A DNA stretch of 52,591 bases from Anabaena subtropica FACHB-260 (lineage in GTDB: Bacteria; Cyanobacteriota; Cyanobacteriia; Cyanobacteriales; Nostocaceae). Shown piece by piece: positions 1 through 9,365 of the stretch. Position numbers and translations under genes: made by a program. Positions within the stretch are counted from its first letter, which is position 1, and each line of letters starts with the position of its first letter. The DNA is taken from the NCBI RefSeq assembly GCF_014697105.1, contig NZ_JACJRF010000039.1, positions 1 to 52,591 on the forward strand. The letters run 5' to 3'. The notes under the pieces are model-generated. The model was given only the letters and a program-made list of their open reading frames with translations, had not been told where the DNA came from and did no database searches.

Positions 1-2
1 AA

Positions 3-416
3 GCGTTCTGGCTATACGGGGCAGTTGAACCACTCACAGGAGAAAGTTTATTTTGGCAGTTTTCTCATGTCGATACCGAATGCTACCAACAATTTTTGAA
101 CGAGTTCGCTGCCTGTTATCCCAAATCACTTAACGTTCTCCAAGTTGATAACGGTTTATTTCATAAAGCTAAACGTTTACAAATTCCAGAGAATATTGTT
201 CTTTTGTTCCAGCCTGCTCATTCTCCAGAACTCAATCCCATAGAGCGCGTTTGGGAATATCTCAAGCAAGACTTGAAATGGGAGCTATTTGACAACCTGG
301 AGCATCTGCGAACTCAAGTTGCTCAACTTCTGGCTAAACTGACTCCTGAAATTGCTGCTTCTTTGACTGGTTATGACTTCATCCTTAATGCCCTATCTGT
401 CGCAAACATTTTTTGA
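3..416 (+). CDS. IS630-type transposase, 3' part only (cut by window edge)
   Basis: An open frame enters from the left edge and reads to a stop at 414-416. It encodes the C-terminal part of a DDE transposase of the IS630/Tc1-mariner type (DDE_3 superfamily). The second catalytic Asp is in LQVDNGLFHKA and the third acidic residue is in the typical SPELNPIERVWEYLK motif. The first Asp lies outside or at the window edge. A TTG at 96 could be read as a start, but homologous-looking sequence (FWLYGAVEPLTGE) continues upstream in frame, so the real start is off-window. No terminal inverted repeat could be defined after the stop. Whether the copy is intact cannot be judged here. Confidence 0.8.
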   Translation, partial: AFWLYGAVEPLTGESLFWQFSHVDTECYQQFLNEFAACYPKSLNVLQVDNGLFHKAKRLQIPENIVLLFQPAHSPELNPIERVWEYLKQDLKWELFDNLEHLRTQVAQLLAKLTPEIAASLTGYDFILNALSVANIF

Positions 417-680
417 ATTGGTATAACTTATTGATGGACTCATGAAAGTCTGTCAACTGTGGAGTATCAAGAAAATTCCTGCTCCCCACTGCCGAATTTT
501 GTTATGAACTACTTGCTGCTTACTTGCAGGTTCATGTCAGAAATTAATCATACTCTCCCGCTATGGTTCAAAACTCTCCGTCTACTATATAGACTTACAC
601 CTCGTAAATTACATAAACTTTTTCCACAGTCATTTGCGAATTATTTGCAATATTGAGCTTGTTTTTGTGGAGTGAGGGGT

Positions 681-3239
681 ATGGAGTTAAGGCGATCGCA
701 AGAGATTATCTCAGCAGGGATAGTGTTAGCATTTGTATCATTGCTAGTACAACCAGCTATTGCAGAAACTAAATCACATCATTCTATTAGCGCAGCAAAG
801 TTATTACTGGTGCAACAGAGTGATGTTTCATCTGTACAAGTTACAGGTGTAAAAGTCAATACTACAGATAAAGGTATTGAAGTTATTTTAGAAAGTGCGA
901 ACCCAGAAGCACTAAAACCTGTCCCTAAAAGTGTAGAAAATAATTATATTGCAGATATTTCTAACGCAGTTTTAGCACTGCCTGAAGGTAAAGATTTTAG
1001 CATTACTAATCCAGTCAAGGGAATTTTATCTGTAAATGTCACTCAAGTTGATGCAGCTACCGTCCGGGTAACAGTGACGGGTGAGGCGGGTTTACCAACA
1101 GCAGAATTATTTGATAGTGAAGAAGGTTTAATTTTTACCCTTGCGCCTGTAGCTTCAGCGACACAGCAACCAGAACAACCAGCAAGTGAAACACCACCAG
1201 AACAATCAACAACTCAAACTGATGAACCTATTGAATTAGTTGTCACAGGGGATAGGGACAGTTATCGAATACCTACAGCCAGTACCGCCACAAAAACAGA
1301 TACCCCCCTGCGTGATGTACCCCAAGCAATTCAGGTAATTCCTCAACAAGTCCTGCAAGATCAACAAGTCAGGCGTTTGAATGAAGCGTTAAAAAATTCG
1401 CCAGGTGTGATAGCTGATAACTCAGAACGTTCTGCTTTTGAAGGATTTACTATTCGTGGTTTTAGTAACCGTAATATCATTCGTAATGGACTAAGAGATG
1501 ATACTAACATCACCAGTAATATTAATACTGAGAACATTGAACAGATAGAAGTTTTGCGAGGGCCAGCATCGGTTCTATTTGGACAAGGAGGCGCTGGAGG
1601 GACGATTAATATTGTCACGAAAAAACCCCAAAGCACTCCTTTTTATTCTATTGAAGCAACCATAGGTAGTTTTGACACCTACGGCGGCTCTATAGATATT
1701 ACAGGGCCATTAAATGAAGAAAAAACTGTTTTATATCGGTTAAACGCAGCTGCATCTACAACCGATACATTTGTTGATTTTTTTGAGAGAGAGCGTTACT
1801 TTATTGCTCCCAGCCTCACTTGGTTGATAGGACAGAATACTGAATTAACTTTAGAAGCAGAGTATTCAGACCAAAAACAACCCAATGACCGGGGTTTACC
1901 TGCTCGTGGTACAGTCTTACCTAACCCTAATGGTAGATTACCAATTAATCGTTTTATTGGTGAGCCTTTTGATGAAATTGATAAAAATAATCGTCAATTT
2001 CTCCGAGTTGGTTACAATTTTGAGCATCGTTTCAGCGAAAATTGGCAATTCCGTAATAACTTTAATTTCTCTTACCTGAGTGTGTCACAAAATTCTTTGT
2101 TTCCCTCAGCACTTTTAGATGATAATCGCACCCTTGAACGAGGTGTATTTATTGCTGAATTTGCCCAACAAACCTACAGTTTAGATACAAATATTGTAGG
2201 AAATTTCAAAACAGGCAGTATTGAGCATAAACTATTGTTTGGCATCGATTTATCAAGAAATGTCTCTTATGATGAAGGATTAAATTCCTTGCGATCGCTT
2301 GACACTATAGATATTTTCAATCCCATTTATCGGCGTGACAGCCTTGGCGCAATTCTTGAAGAATTTTCTGATGAACCTACAATATCAGAAGGTTTAGGAA
2401 TTTATATACAAGACCAAATTTCTTTATCAGAAAATTTGAAATTGGTTTTAGGTGGAAGATTTGATATTGTCACACAGGAATTAGAAAACTCACTAGGAGA
2501 AACCACATCTTTCCAACAAGATGAAGCATTTAGTCCTCGTGTTGGTATTGTCTATCAACCAAGTCAAGTAGTGTCTCTATATGCTAACTATAGCCGTTCA
2601 TTTGAACAGGTTACAGGAACAAATTTCGACAATAGGCTATTTGAACCAGAACGGGGAACTCAGTATGAAGTGGGGATGAAAGTAGATTGGACAAATAATC
2701 TTTCTTCTACTCTTGCTTTATACCAAATTACACGCTCAAATGTTACTACTACTGATTTGAGAGATCCCAGTGGAAATTCTTCGATTCAAACAGGCGAACA
2801 AAGAAGTAGGGGTATTGAATTAGATATCACAGGTGAAATTTTACCTGGATGGAAAATAATTGGTGGTTATGCTTATACCGATGCAATAGTATCCCAAGAC
2901 AATACTATTCCCGAAGGAAACCGCATTAACAATGTACCAGAACACGCCTTTAGCTTGTGGACTACCTACGAACTTCAACAAGGAAATCTACAAGGTTTAG
3001 GCTTTGGTTTGGGACTTTTTTATGTAGGAGAAAGACAGGGAAATTTAGAAAATCAATTTAGTTTACCAAGTTACTTAAGAACAGATGCAGCTTTGTTTTA
3101 CCGCAGAAATAATCTGCGTGCTGCTTTGAATATCCAAAATTTGTTTGATAATGACTATTTTGAAACAAGTGAAAGCCTACTTCGTGTTTTTCCTGGCGCA
3201 CCTCGTACTGTAAAATTTACTTTGGGTTGGCAATTTTAA
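681..3239 (+). CDS. TonB-dependent siderophore receptor with N-terminal AMIN domain
   Basis: An outer-membrane receptor of about 852 residues, predicted to import ferric siderophores using energy from TonB/ExbBD. The ATG at 681 is preferred over the upstream GTG at 672 because a GAGG-type ribosome site lies just before it. Domains in order: a signal peptide ending near QPAIA; an AMIN domain at about residues 45-155, a module common in cyanobacterial TonB receptors; a Pro/Glu/Thr-rich linker; a TonB-box-like stretch (ELVVTG); a plug domain starting at DVPQAIQVIPQ; and a long beta-barrel ending in the terminal aromatic Phe (TLGWQF). It is followed by a binding protein, an FhuF-like reductase and an MFS transporter on the same strand, which fits iron-siderophore uptake. 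Fur control is likely for such a receptor, but no convincing Fur box was identified. The substrate cannot be told from sequence. Confidence 0.93.
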   Translation: MELRRSQEIISAGIVLAFVSLLVQPAIAETKSHHSISAAKLLLVQQSDVSSVQVTGVKVNTTDKGIEVILESANPEALKPVPKSVENNYIADISNAVLALPEGKDFSITNPVKGILSVNVTQVDAATVRVTVTGEAGLPTAELFDSEEGLIFTLAPVASATQQPEQPASETPPEQSTTQTDEPIELVVTGDRDSYRIPTASTATKTDTPLRDVPQAIQVIPQQVLQDQQVRRLNEALKNSPGVIADNSERSAFEGFTIRGFSNRNIIRNGLRDDTNITSNINTENIEQIEVLRGPASVLFGQGGAGGTINIVTKKPQSTPFYSIEATIGSFDTYGGSIDITGPLNEEKTVLYRLNAAASTTDTFVDFFERERYFIAPSLTWLIGQNTELTLEAEYSDQKQPNDRGLPARGTVLPNPNGRLPINRFIGEPFDEIDKNNRQFLRVGYNFEHRFSENWQFRNNFNFSYLSVSQNSLFPSALLDDNRTLERGVFIAEFAQQTYSLDTNIVGNFKTGSIEHKLLFGIDLSRNVSYDEGLNSLRSLDTIDIFNPIYRRDSLGAILEEFSDEPTISEGLGIYIQDQISLSENLKLVLGGRFDIVTQELENSLGETTSFQQDEAFSPRVGIVYQPSQVVSLYANYSRSFEQVTGTNFDNRLFEPERGTQYEVGMKVDWTNNLSSTLALYQITRSNVTTTDLRDPSGNSSIQTGEQRSRGIELDITGEILPGWKIIGGYAYTDAIVSQDNTIPEGNRINNVPEHAFSLWTTYELQQGNLQGLGFGLGLFYVGERQGNLENQFSLPSYLRTDAALFYRRNNLRAALNIQNLFDNDYFETSESLLRVFPGAPRTVKFTLGWQF

Positions 3240-3294
3240 TTTACAAATTGCTCATACAGCATAGTTATTTTTGATTACGAATTAAGCCGAATTG

Positions 3295-3319
3295 CAGCCC
3301 TTAAATCATATTAGGGCTG
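3295..3319 (+). terminator. hairpin after the TonB receptor gene
   Basis: CAGCCCT at 3295-3301 is complementary to AGGGCTG at 3313-3319 (7-bp stem, 11-nt loop). There is no clear U-tract, so it may be a weak terminator or an RNA-stability element between the receptor and binding-protein genes. Confidence 0.35.
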
Positions 3320-3347
3320 TATCATGTCCCAATAGCACAGCCAGACA

Positions 3348-4346
3348 ATGTTTAGTAAATGGTCGTATCACACCAGATTATTTTTGGTAGCCATTCTGTC
3401 TGTTGTATTTATTAAGGGTTGTTATAGCTTTTCTCCCGACACAACCTACTCACCAAAATCTAATTTATTCACAGCAGAATGTCGAACAGTTAAGCATGAA
3501 TTAGGGGAAAGTTGTATACCTTTTCATCCTAAACGCATAATTGTAACTGACCAAGAGAGTTTAGAAATATTAGTCGCTTTAGGTTTAAAACCAATCGCAA
3601 CAACAACAGCCAATCGGGTAGGTAACAAAACACCTATATTGAAAGACAAAATTGATGTAATTATTGATTTAGGCAAAGAAAGTTCTCTGAACCTTGAAAA
3701 AGTTATCAAGTTGAATCCAGATTTAATTGTAGGATTTACTATCAGTCCTCATAATTATCAATTATTTTCTCAAATAGCACCAACTGTTTCCATTGATTTT
3801 ACGGAAAGGAATTGGAAGAAAACTTTCTTACAATTCGCTAATGTAGTTGATAAAACTCAATTAGCAACACAAATGCTTGCGGAATATCAAGAAAGAGTTA
3901 AAAAGTTAAAATTTGATTTCGCTCAAAAACTGGGTAATATAAAAATTTCTGTAATGAGATTTTACACAACTCTCCAATTTACTCAATTTATGAATAAATT
4001 ATCATTTCCTGTAAGTATTTTATATGAATTAAATTTATCTATTCCTCTGGAACAAATTCAAGTTAGCGGTAATACACCTAATGTCAGTTATAACAATGTT
4101 AGTTTAGAACGTGTAGACTTATTAGAGTCAGATGCAATGTTTATAGCACTAGACCCTGGTGCGAAAGAGAACTTTCAAAAATATCAGAATAGTCCTCTCT
4201 GGCACACACTTAATGTAGTAAAGAATAATCGAGTATACACAGTTGATTCAGGCTACTGGATTTTTGGAAATATCTTGTCGGCTAATGCCATATTAGATGA
4301 CCTAGTAAAATATTTATTAGTAGACTCAGATATCCCGAAAAATTAA
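3348..4346 (+). CDS. iron-siderophore ABC transporter substrate-binding lipoprotein
   Basis: A 332-residue periplasmic binding protein of the FecB/BtuF-like class that would capture a ferric siderophore delivered by the outer-membrane receptor and hand it to an inner-membrane ABC permease. The N-terminus has a hydrophobic segment ending in FIKGC, a lipobox-like site with Cys25 as the likely lipidated residue. The following region has the family pattern HPKRIIVTDQESLEILVALGLKP, then a long helix and a second lobe ending in NRVYTVDSGYW. No permease or ATPase gene is next to it, so the transporter core must be encoded elsewhere. It lies 108 bp after the TonB receptor. Confidence 0.9.
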   Translation: MFSKWSYHTRLFLVAILSVVFIKGCYSFSPDTTYSPKSNLFTAECRTVKHELGESCIPFHPKRIIVTDQESLEILVALGLKPIATTTANRVGNKTPILKDKIDVIIDLGKESSLNLEKVIKLNPDLIVGFTISPHNYQLFSQIAPTVSIDFTERNWKKTFLQFANVVDKTQLATQMLAEYQERVKKLKFDFAQKLGNIKISVMRFYTTLQFTQFMNKLSFPVSILYELNLSIPLEQIQVSGNTPNVSYNNVSLERVDLLESDAMFIALDPGAKENFQKYQNSPLWHTLNVVKNNRVYTVDSGYWIFGNILSANAILDDLVKYLLVDSDIPKN

Positions 4347-4415
4347 ATTTAATTTGATAATTTGCTTGAATAATTAAGTAATTACTCAAACAATTAATTA
4401 TAGGTAAACACACCA

Positions 4416-5294
4416 ATGATTCAAGAAATAGCTAAAATAGAATTGCTCAATTTTTTAGAAGAAATATTTAATCTTGCTCAAAGTCGTTTGGATAATTTCT
4501 ATACAGATTGCATTATTTTGACTCAGCCTCCTGATGGTGCTGAGGTAATTTCATTAAATGATTATCTACAACCAGATAGACTTTTATCGCAGATAAAAAC
4601 TAGTGAGATATACCAAAAAAGTCAAGATATTCGCATTGCAGCATCTATCTGGAACAAAATTTATAGTTGGAAAACATTACCTGGTGTTTTGGCTTTGATG
4701 ACTTGGGCTGGTGTCGGTTTAGATGCAAGGCTTGATAATGTAAGTTTTGTTTTAGAAGACGGTGAACTCAAAGCGCTATGGGTTCATGATCTAAGTGCTA
4801 CTGTAATTTATCCTCAGAGATTACCTATTCCCATTCCCGAAGATTATCGTGGAAAAATAGTAAATAGCGTAGAAGTCCTACACCAAAGTGTATTTACTAA
4901 CTTATTCCAACGCAATTTTGCACTCATGATAAACCGCGTTCATCACTTAACTAAACTCTCCAAAAAAACTATGTGGGGTAATGCGGTGAACGCTTCAGAA
5001 GGACTGTTTGCTGAAATCAGTAAATGTACAAATTCAGAAGCAATTCAAACAGATTATTCCGTCTTGTATAAACAACCCTACAGTTTAGTTATGCCGGGAC
5101 GCAATCCTCTTTATAACTTGGTACTTATTGAACAACTCAACGAACCCGATTTACCAGCTACAACTACAGTCCGTCTTACCTGTTGTTTATATGCTTTCAT
5201 TCCTCCATTTGATGAGAAATGTACAAACTGTCCTTTATTAAAACCACAGGAACGAATTGCCCAAATAAAGCAATATATGAAAGAAGTTGAGTGA
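4416..5294 (+). CDS. FhuF-like siderophore-iron reductase, [2Fe-2S] binding
   Basis: A 292-residue cytoplasmic protein. The C-terminus carries paired cysteines (Cys256-Cys257) followed by Cys269 and Cys272, the CC-x11-C-x2-C arrangement resembling the FhuF family, where four cysteines bind a [2Fe-2S] cluster. FhuF-type proteins reduce ferric siderophore so that iron is released in the cytoplasm. E. coli FhuF has one residue fewer in the long spacer. The rest of the protein is poorly conserved, as is usual for this family. Position between a siderophore-binding protein and an MFS transporter supports the role. It could reduce a specific siderophore type (for example schizokinen-like), but this is inference. 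Confidence 0.8.
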   Translation: MIQEIAKIELLNFLEEIFNLAQSRLDNFYTDCIILTQPPDGAEVISLNDYLQPDRLLSQIKTSEIYQKSQDIRIAASIWNKIYSWKTLPGVLALMTWAGVGLDARLDNVSFVLEDGELKALWVHDLSATVIYPQRLPIPIPEDYRGKIVNSVEVLHQSVFTNLFQRNFALMINRVHHLTKLSKKTMWGNAVNASEGLFAEISKCTNSEAIQTDYSVLYKQPYSLVMPGRNPLYNLVLIEQLNEPDLPATTTVRLTCCLYAFIPPFDEKCTNCPLLKPQERIAQIKQYMKEVE

Positions 5295-5338
5295 GATCAT
5301 ACTAATACCGAAAAATTCCCCATTCCCTTCACATAAAA

Positions 5339-6640
5339 ATGCAACAACCAAATCCAGTCAGTATGCGTAATTTTTTTATCGTTTGGCTTGGTCAATTAGT
5401 TTCTACCATTGGTAGCAACATGACCGGCTTTGCGATTGAAATTTGGGCATGGGAAATTACAGGTAAAGCCACAACTCTGACTCTGGTAAGTTTTTTTAGT
5501 TTGCTACCAAGTATTATTATTACCCCGATTAGTGGTGTAATTGTAGACAGATTTAACCGCAAATTTTTAATGATGGTGGGTGATACAGTTGCGGTCATTA
5601 GCACAATTGTAATTTTGTTGTTGCATCTCACCAATAATTTACAAATCTGGCACTTTTATTTAACAGGCGCGATTGTCGGAACTTTCAATCAATTTCAATC
5701 TTTGGCGTACTCAGCATCAGTATCACTGATGATTCCTAAGCAGCACTATACCCGCGCTAGTAGTTTAGAATTTTTATCTGGTTATGGTAGTAATATTATT
5801 GCACCTGCTTTGGCGGGGTATCTTTACACAGTCATTGGTTTTTTAGGAATTTGGTTGATTGATATTTCGACGTTTATGGTAGCAATAGGGAGCTTATTAT
5901 TTGTGAGTATTCCTCAACCAATACCAACCACAAAAAACGAAAACATAGCCAACATTTGGCAAGATTTGGGATTGGGTTGGCGTTATATCACTACTCACAA
6001 AAATTTGCTGGCATTGCTAATAGTTAATGTATTATTTTGGCTACCCCATGATATTGGAGATTCCCTTTACTCGCCCATGATTTTATCGCGCACTAATAAC
6101 AATACTTTAGTGCTAGGTAGCTTGGCTGCTGCGGCTGGTTTTGGTGGTGTGACAGGGGCGATAGTTGTTAGCACTTGGGGCGGTTTTAAACGGAAAATTA
6201 AAGGCGTTTTATTGGGGATGATGGGTGCAGGTATCAGTAAAATTGTCTTTGGTTTGGGTAGAACACCTTGGGTTTGGATTCCGGCGCAATTTTGTTCTTC
6301 TTTTAATTTCCCTTTGAATGGCAGTTCGGATACTTCTATTTGGTTAGCAAAAGTACCTCCTAATGTGCAAGGAAGGGTTTTTGCCGCGCGATCGCTACTT
6401 TTACAGATCGCTTCTGCGGTAGGCTATTTAATAGCAGGCCCATTGGCAGATCAAGTTTTTACACCAGCCTTACAATCAGGTGGTATCTTCGTTAGTATTC
6501 TTGGCAGATCATTCGGGAGTGGTGCAGGTATAGCCCTCCTATATGTAATTTGTGCAGTATGTATGTTACTAGTTGGTTTGGTGGGATTTTCTATCAAAGC
6601 GCTACAAGATTTAGAGAAAATTGTTCCAGATTATGACTAA
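5339..6640 (+). CDS. MFS transporter of the siderophore-cluster (MFS_3/EntS-like) type
   Basis: A 433-residue polytopic membrane protein with about 12 hydrophobic segments. The first loop has the MFS signature GVIVDRFNRKF (the G-x3-D-R-x-x-R pattern). The sequence starts WLGQLVSTIGSNMTGFAIEIWAWEITG, a pattern typical of MFS_3 efflux proteins related to the enterobactin exporter EntS. It follows the FhuF-like gene by 44 bp and probably belongs to the same transcription unit. The most likely role is siderophore export or recycling across the inner membrane; a general drug-efflux role cannot be excluded. Confidence 0.8.
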   Translation: MQQPNPVSMRNFFIVWLGQLVSTIGSNMTGFAIEIWAWEITGKATTLTLVSFFSLLPSIIITPISGVIVDRFNRKFLMMVGDTVAVISTIVILLLHLTNNLQIWHFYLTGAIVGTFNQFQSLAYSASVSLMIPKQHYTRASSLEFLSGYGSNIIAPALAGYLYTVIGFLGIWLIDISTFMVAIGSLLFVSIPQPIPTTKNENIANIWQDLGLGWRYITTHKNLLALLIVNVLFWLPHDIGDSLYSPMILSRTNNNTLVLGSLAAAAGFGGVTGAIVVSTWGGFKRKIKGVLLGMMGAGISKIVFGLGRTPWVWIPAQFCSSFNFPLNGSSDTSIWLAKVPPNVQGRVFAARSLLLQIASAVGYLIAGPLADQVFTPALQSGGIFVSILGRSFGSGAGIALLYVICAVCMLLVGLVGFSIKALQDLEKIVPDYD

Positions 6641-6763
6641 ATGATCTCATAGCATTGTTTAACTTATCTTAGAATAAATAAATATACAAATATCTGAGAA
6701 AATTACTGAACCAATAGTTAAGTACTAGAGTGTACATTCAAACATAGTGCATCTATTACTTTC

Positions 6764-8209
6764 ATGAATTCTCACAAAACAAAATCTTGGAAAGAAGTCC
6801 GCGCAGCTTTTCAAAAAATTTGGGGTTATGAAGATTTCCGTCCACCACAGGGAGAAATTGTCAGCAGTTTAATATCACAGAAAGATGCACTTGTAATCAT
6901 GCCCACAGGGGGCGGAAAATCAATTTGTTTTCAACTACCTGCATTGCTACAAACAGGTGTGACCTTAGTAGTTTCTCCATTGGTAGCATTAATGGAAAAT
7001 CAAGTACAAGAATTAGTCCAATGCCAGCAAAAAGCGGCACTATTACATAGTGAATTATCAACATTTCAACGCCGTAAAACTCTGCAAGCCTTAGAAGAAC
7101 AACAGCTAAGATTATTATATTTATCTCCGGAAACTTTATTAAGTCCACCAGTTTGGGAAAGATTATGTCAGCCACAACTGCAAATCAATGGCTTAATCTT
7201 AGATGAAGCCCATTGTTTAGTGCAGTGGGGTGAAACATTTCGCCCAGCTTACCGCAGATTAGGCGCAATCAGACCGGCATTACTCAAACATAAACCACCA
7301 GGAACCAAAATTAGCATCGCTGCATTTACAGCTACGGCTGACCCCATAGCGCAAAAAACTATACAAACAGTTTTACAATTACAACAGCCAGAAATTTTTC
7401 GCCTTAATCCTTACCGCCCTAATTTACATCCCAGTGTTTGTATTGCTTGGACTCCAAGGGGGAGGAAACAGCAATTAGTTAAATTTATTCAAAATCGACC
7501 CCAACAAGCGGGATTAATTTATGTTCGGACAAGGCGAGATAGTGAGGATTTAGCTGCATGGTTATCACAAATGGGTTACGCCACAGCTATTTATCATGCG
7601 GGGTTAGGTGCAGCAGAACGCCGGGAAGTCGAAGCTAGCTGGTTAGGTGGGAAAATCCCCTTTGTGGTATGTACCTGTGCTTTTGGAATGGGGATTAACA
7701 AGCCAGATGTGCGCTGGGTAGTCCACTATCACGCACCACACCTATTATCTGAATATGTGCAAGAAATTGGTCGTGCGGGACGGGATGGTAAACCAGCCGA
7801 GGCGCTGACATTGGTGAGTGAACCTACGGGATGGTTAGATTCAGAGGATAAACAAAGACAGCAGTTTTTTCAAGCAAAAATGCGATCGCAACAACAAACA
7901 GCCCAACAACTAATCAAAAGGCTACCACAACAAGGTAACGTTAACACAGTCAGCAAAGAATTTCCTGATGGTGCGATCGCTTTAGCTTTACTCCACAGCA
8001 GTGGTCAATTAAACTGGCTAGACCCCTTCCATTACAAAATTGTACACAAGACAAACAACCAGCCATCAACACAATTGCAGGCTACCAAACAAATGACTCA
8101 ATATTTAAATACTAAACAGTGTCGCTGGCAATTTTTATTAAATGCTTTTGGTTTTACTCAAGAAGCTACTAACTGGCATTGTGGACATTGTGATAACTGC
8201 CATTCATAG
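6764..8209 (+). CDS. recQ: RecQ-family ATP-dependent DNA helicase (short form)
   Basis: A 481-residue superfamily 2 helicase that unwinds DNA 3' to 5' in recombination and fork repair. Walker A lies at residues 49-53 (GGGKS within MPTGGGKSICFQLPAL), the DEAH box at 147-150, motif V/VI in VCTCAFGMGINKPDVRW and QEIGRAGRDG. The C-terminus ends in C-x2-C-x2-C (CGHCDNC), matching the last cysteines of the RecQ zinc module. It is shorter than E. coli RecQ (about 609 residues) and has no HRDC domain, and the winged-helix part is reduced; such short RecQ forms are common in cyanobacteria. It is not obviously linked to the upstream iron genes. Confidence 0.9.
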   Translation: MNSHKTKSWKEVRAAFQKIWGYEDFRPPQGEIVSSLISQKDALVIMPTGGGKSICFQLPALLQTGVTLVVSPLVALMENQVQELVQCQQKAALLHSELSTFQRRKTLQALEEQQLRLLYLSPETLLSPPVWERLCQPQLQINGLILDEAHCLVQWGETFRPAYRRLGAIRPALLKHKPPGTKISIAAFTATADPIAQKTIQTVLQLQQPEIFRLNPYRPNLHPSVCIAWTPRGRKQQLVKFIQNRPQQAGLIYVRTRRDSEDLAAWLSQMGYATAIYHAGLGAAERREVEASWLGGKIPFVVCTCAFGMGINKPDVRWVVHYHAPHLLSEYVQEIGRAGRDGKPAEALTLVSEPTGWLDSEDKQRQQFFQAKMRSQQQTAQQLIKRLPQQGNVNTVSKEFPDGAIALALLHSSGQLNWLDPFHYKIVHKTNNQPSTQLQATKQMTQYLNTKQCRWQFLLNAFGFTQEATNWHCGHCDNCHS

Positions 8210-8319
8210 TTGAACTTTAGGGACTACTGAATTCAAAATTAATACAGCTTAAGCGTTTCATTGGTTTGGAATGGATGGATTATTTACGCTGTGCTGTATT
8301 AGGTTTACTGTACCAATGA

Positions 8320-9225
8320 CTATTGACTTTCCCGTTGCATTTTTAGTTGATACTGTCGCCATTTTTCCTGCTGACGTACCCTTTTCTCCTCCGTGAGACG
8401 ATTGAAACAGTGAGGGCAAGAAATACCTTCTTCATACTGAGGAGATGTCTTATCGTCTTCAGACAGTGGATGTCCACAACAGAAACATAACTCGTGACTT
8501 CCCGCTTCTAGTCCATGACCTACGGCTATGCGTTCATCAAAGACAAAACATTCTCCTTCCCATAAGCTGTCCTCAGGCGGGACTTCTTCTAAATATTTGA
8601 GTATACCGCCTTTAAGATGATAGACCTCTGCAAAACCTTGGGACAACATGAAAGATGAGGCTTTTTCGCAGCGAATACCACCAGTACAAAACATGGCAAC
8701 TTTTTTGTGTTTATTGGGGTCAAGATTTTGCCGCACATATTCGGGAAAATCCCTAAATGTATCGGTTTGCGGATTTCGCGCCCTTTTGAAAGTGCCAATA
8801 TGTACTTCGTAATCGTTGCGGGTGTCAATGACTGTAACTTCTGGGTCAGAAATCAACTCATTCCATTCTTGCGGAGTCACATAAGTACCCACTTGTTCAT
8901 TAGGGTCAACTTCCGGTAAACCCAAAGTGACAATTTCTCGTTTCAACCTCACCTTCATACGCTCAAAGGGTGGGGTGTCTGCTGTGGATTCTTTGTGTTC
9001 TAAGTCTTGTAATCGAAGGTCAGAACGCAGATAAGAGAAAACAGCGTCAATTCCTTGACGAGAACCCGCAATAGTCCCATTGATTCCTTCTTTCGCTAAA
9101 AGAATCGTTCCCTTAATACCTTGGCTTAAACAGTAAGACAACAGGGAATCTTGTTTCTCGGCAAAATCCGGCAAACTCACAAATTTATAAAATGCGGCAA
9201 CAATTTGCGTATTTTCTTGGTTCAT
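8320..9225 (-). CDS. trhO: tRNA uridine(34) hydroxylase TrhO (rhodanese family)
   Basis: A 301-residue protein of the UPF0176/TrhO family, which forms 5-hydroxyuridine at position 34 of tRNAs with oxygen as co-substrate. The N-terminal acylphosphatase-like domain has the family pattern [16 protein letters not shown] at about residues 39-54. A rhodanese domain follows, with active-site Cys180 in [14 protein letters not shown]-terminal Cys cluster (CFCCGHPL and CPHCF) is typical of the longer TrhO forms. The gene is transcribed away from the tRNA-Ala gene, 61 bp apart. tRNA-Ala(UGC) has a U34, so it is a conceivable substrate, though co-location may be chance. Confidence 0.93.
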   Translation of the reverse strand: MNQENTQIVAAFYKFVSLPDFAEKQDSLLSYCLSQGIKGTILLAKEGINGTIAGSRQGIDAVFSYLRSDLRLQDLEHKESTADTPPFERMKVRLKREIVTLGLPEVDPNEQVGTYVTPQEWNELISDPEVTVIDTRNDYEVHIGTFKRARNPQTDTFRDFPEYVRQNLDPNKHKKVAMFCTGGIRCEKASSFMLSQGFAEVYHLKGGILKYLEEVPPEDSLWEGECFVFDERIAVGHGLEAGSHELCFCCGHPLSEDDKTSPQYEEGISCPHCFNRLTEEKRVRQQEKWRQYQLKMQRESQ

Positions 9226-9229
9226 CCCT

Positions 9230-9259
9230 TTGTCAAAAGTATAATATTCGGTATATGAT
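9230..9259 (+). promoter_or_regulatory. possible promoter of tRNA-Ala
   Basis: TTGTCA at 9230-9235 and TATGAT at 9254-9259, separated by 18 bp, resemble a sigma-70 promoter. The -10 box ends 27 bp before the tRNA. This is pattern matching only. Confidence 0.3.
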
Positions 9260-9286
9260 GATTACGTCTACTAAATTTAATTTTAC

Positions 9287-9359
9287 GGGGGTTTAGCTCA
9301 GTTGGTAGAGCGCCTGCTTTGCAAGCAGGATGTCAGCGGTTCGAGTCCGCTAACCTCCA
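9287..9359 (+). tRNA. tRNA-Ala (anticodon TGC)
   Basis: A complete 73-nt cloverleaf. The acceptor arm GGGGGTT pairs with AACCTCC and contains the G3-U70 wobble pair that is the alanine identity element. The D arm has GCTC/GAGC, the anticodon loop TTTGCAA sits between CCTGC and GCAGG, and the T arm AGCGG/CCGCT encloses TTCGAGT. The discriminator is A, and CCA is not encoded. The stop codon of the opposite-strand DUF938 gene lies only 7 bp downstream. Confidence 0.97.
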
Positions 9360-9365
9360 CTTTTA

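Noticed and set aside
459-656. 65-codon open frame before the TonB receptor
   Set aside because: No recognisable domain, no ribosome site, non-ATG start; probably promoter-region DNA.
8241-8300. AATACAGC / GCTGTATT inverted pair between recQ and trhO
   Set aside because: The arms are only 8 bp with a loop of 44 nt, too weak to call a terminator.
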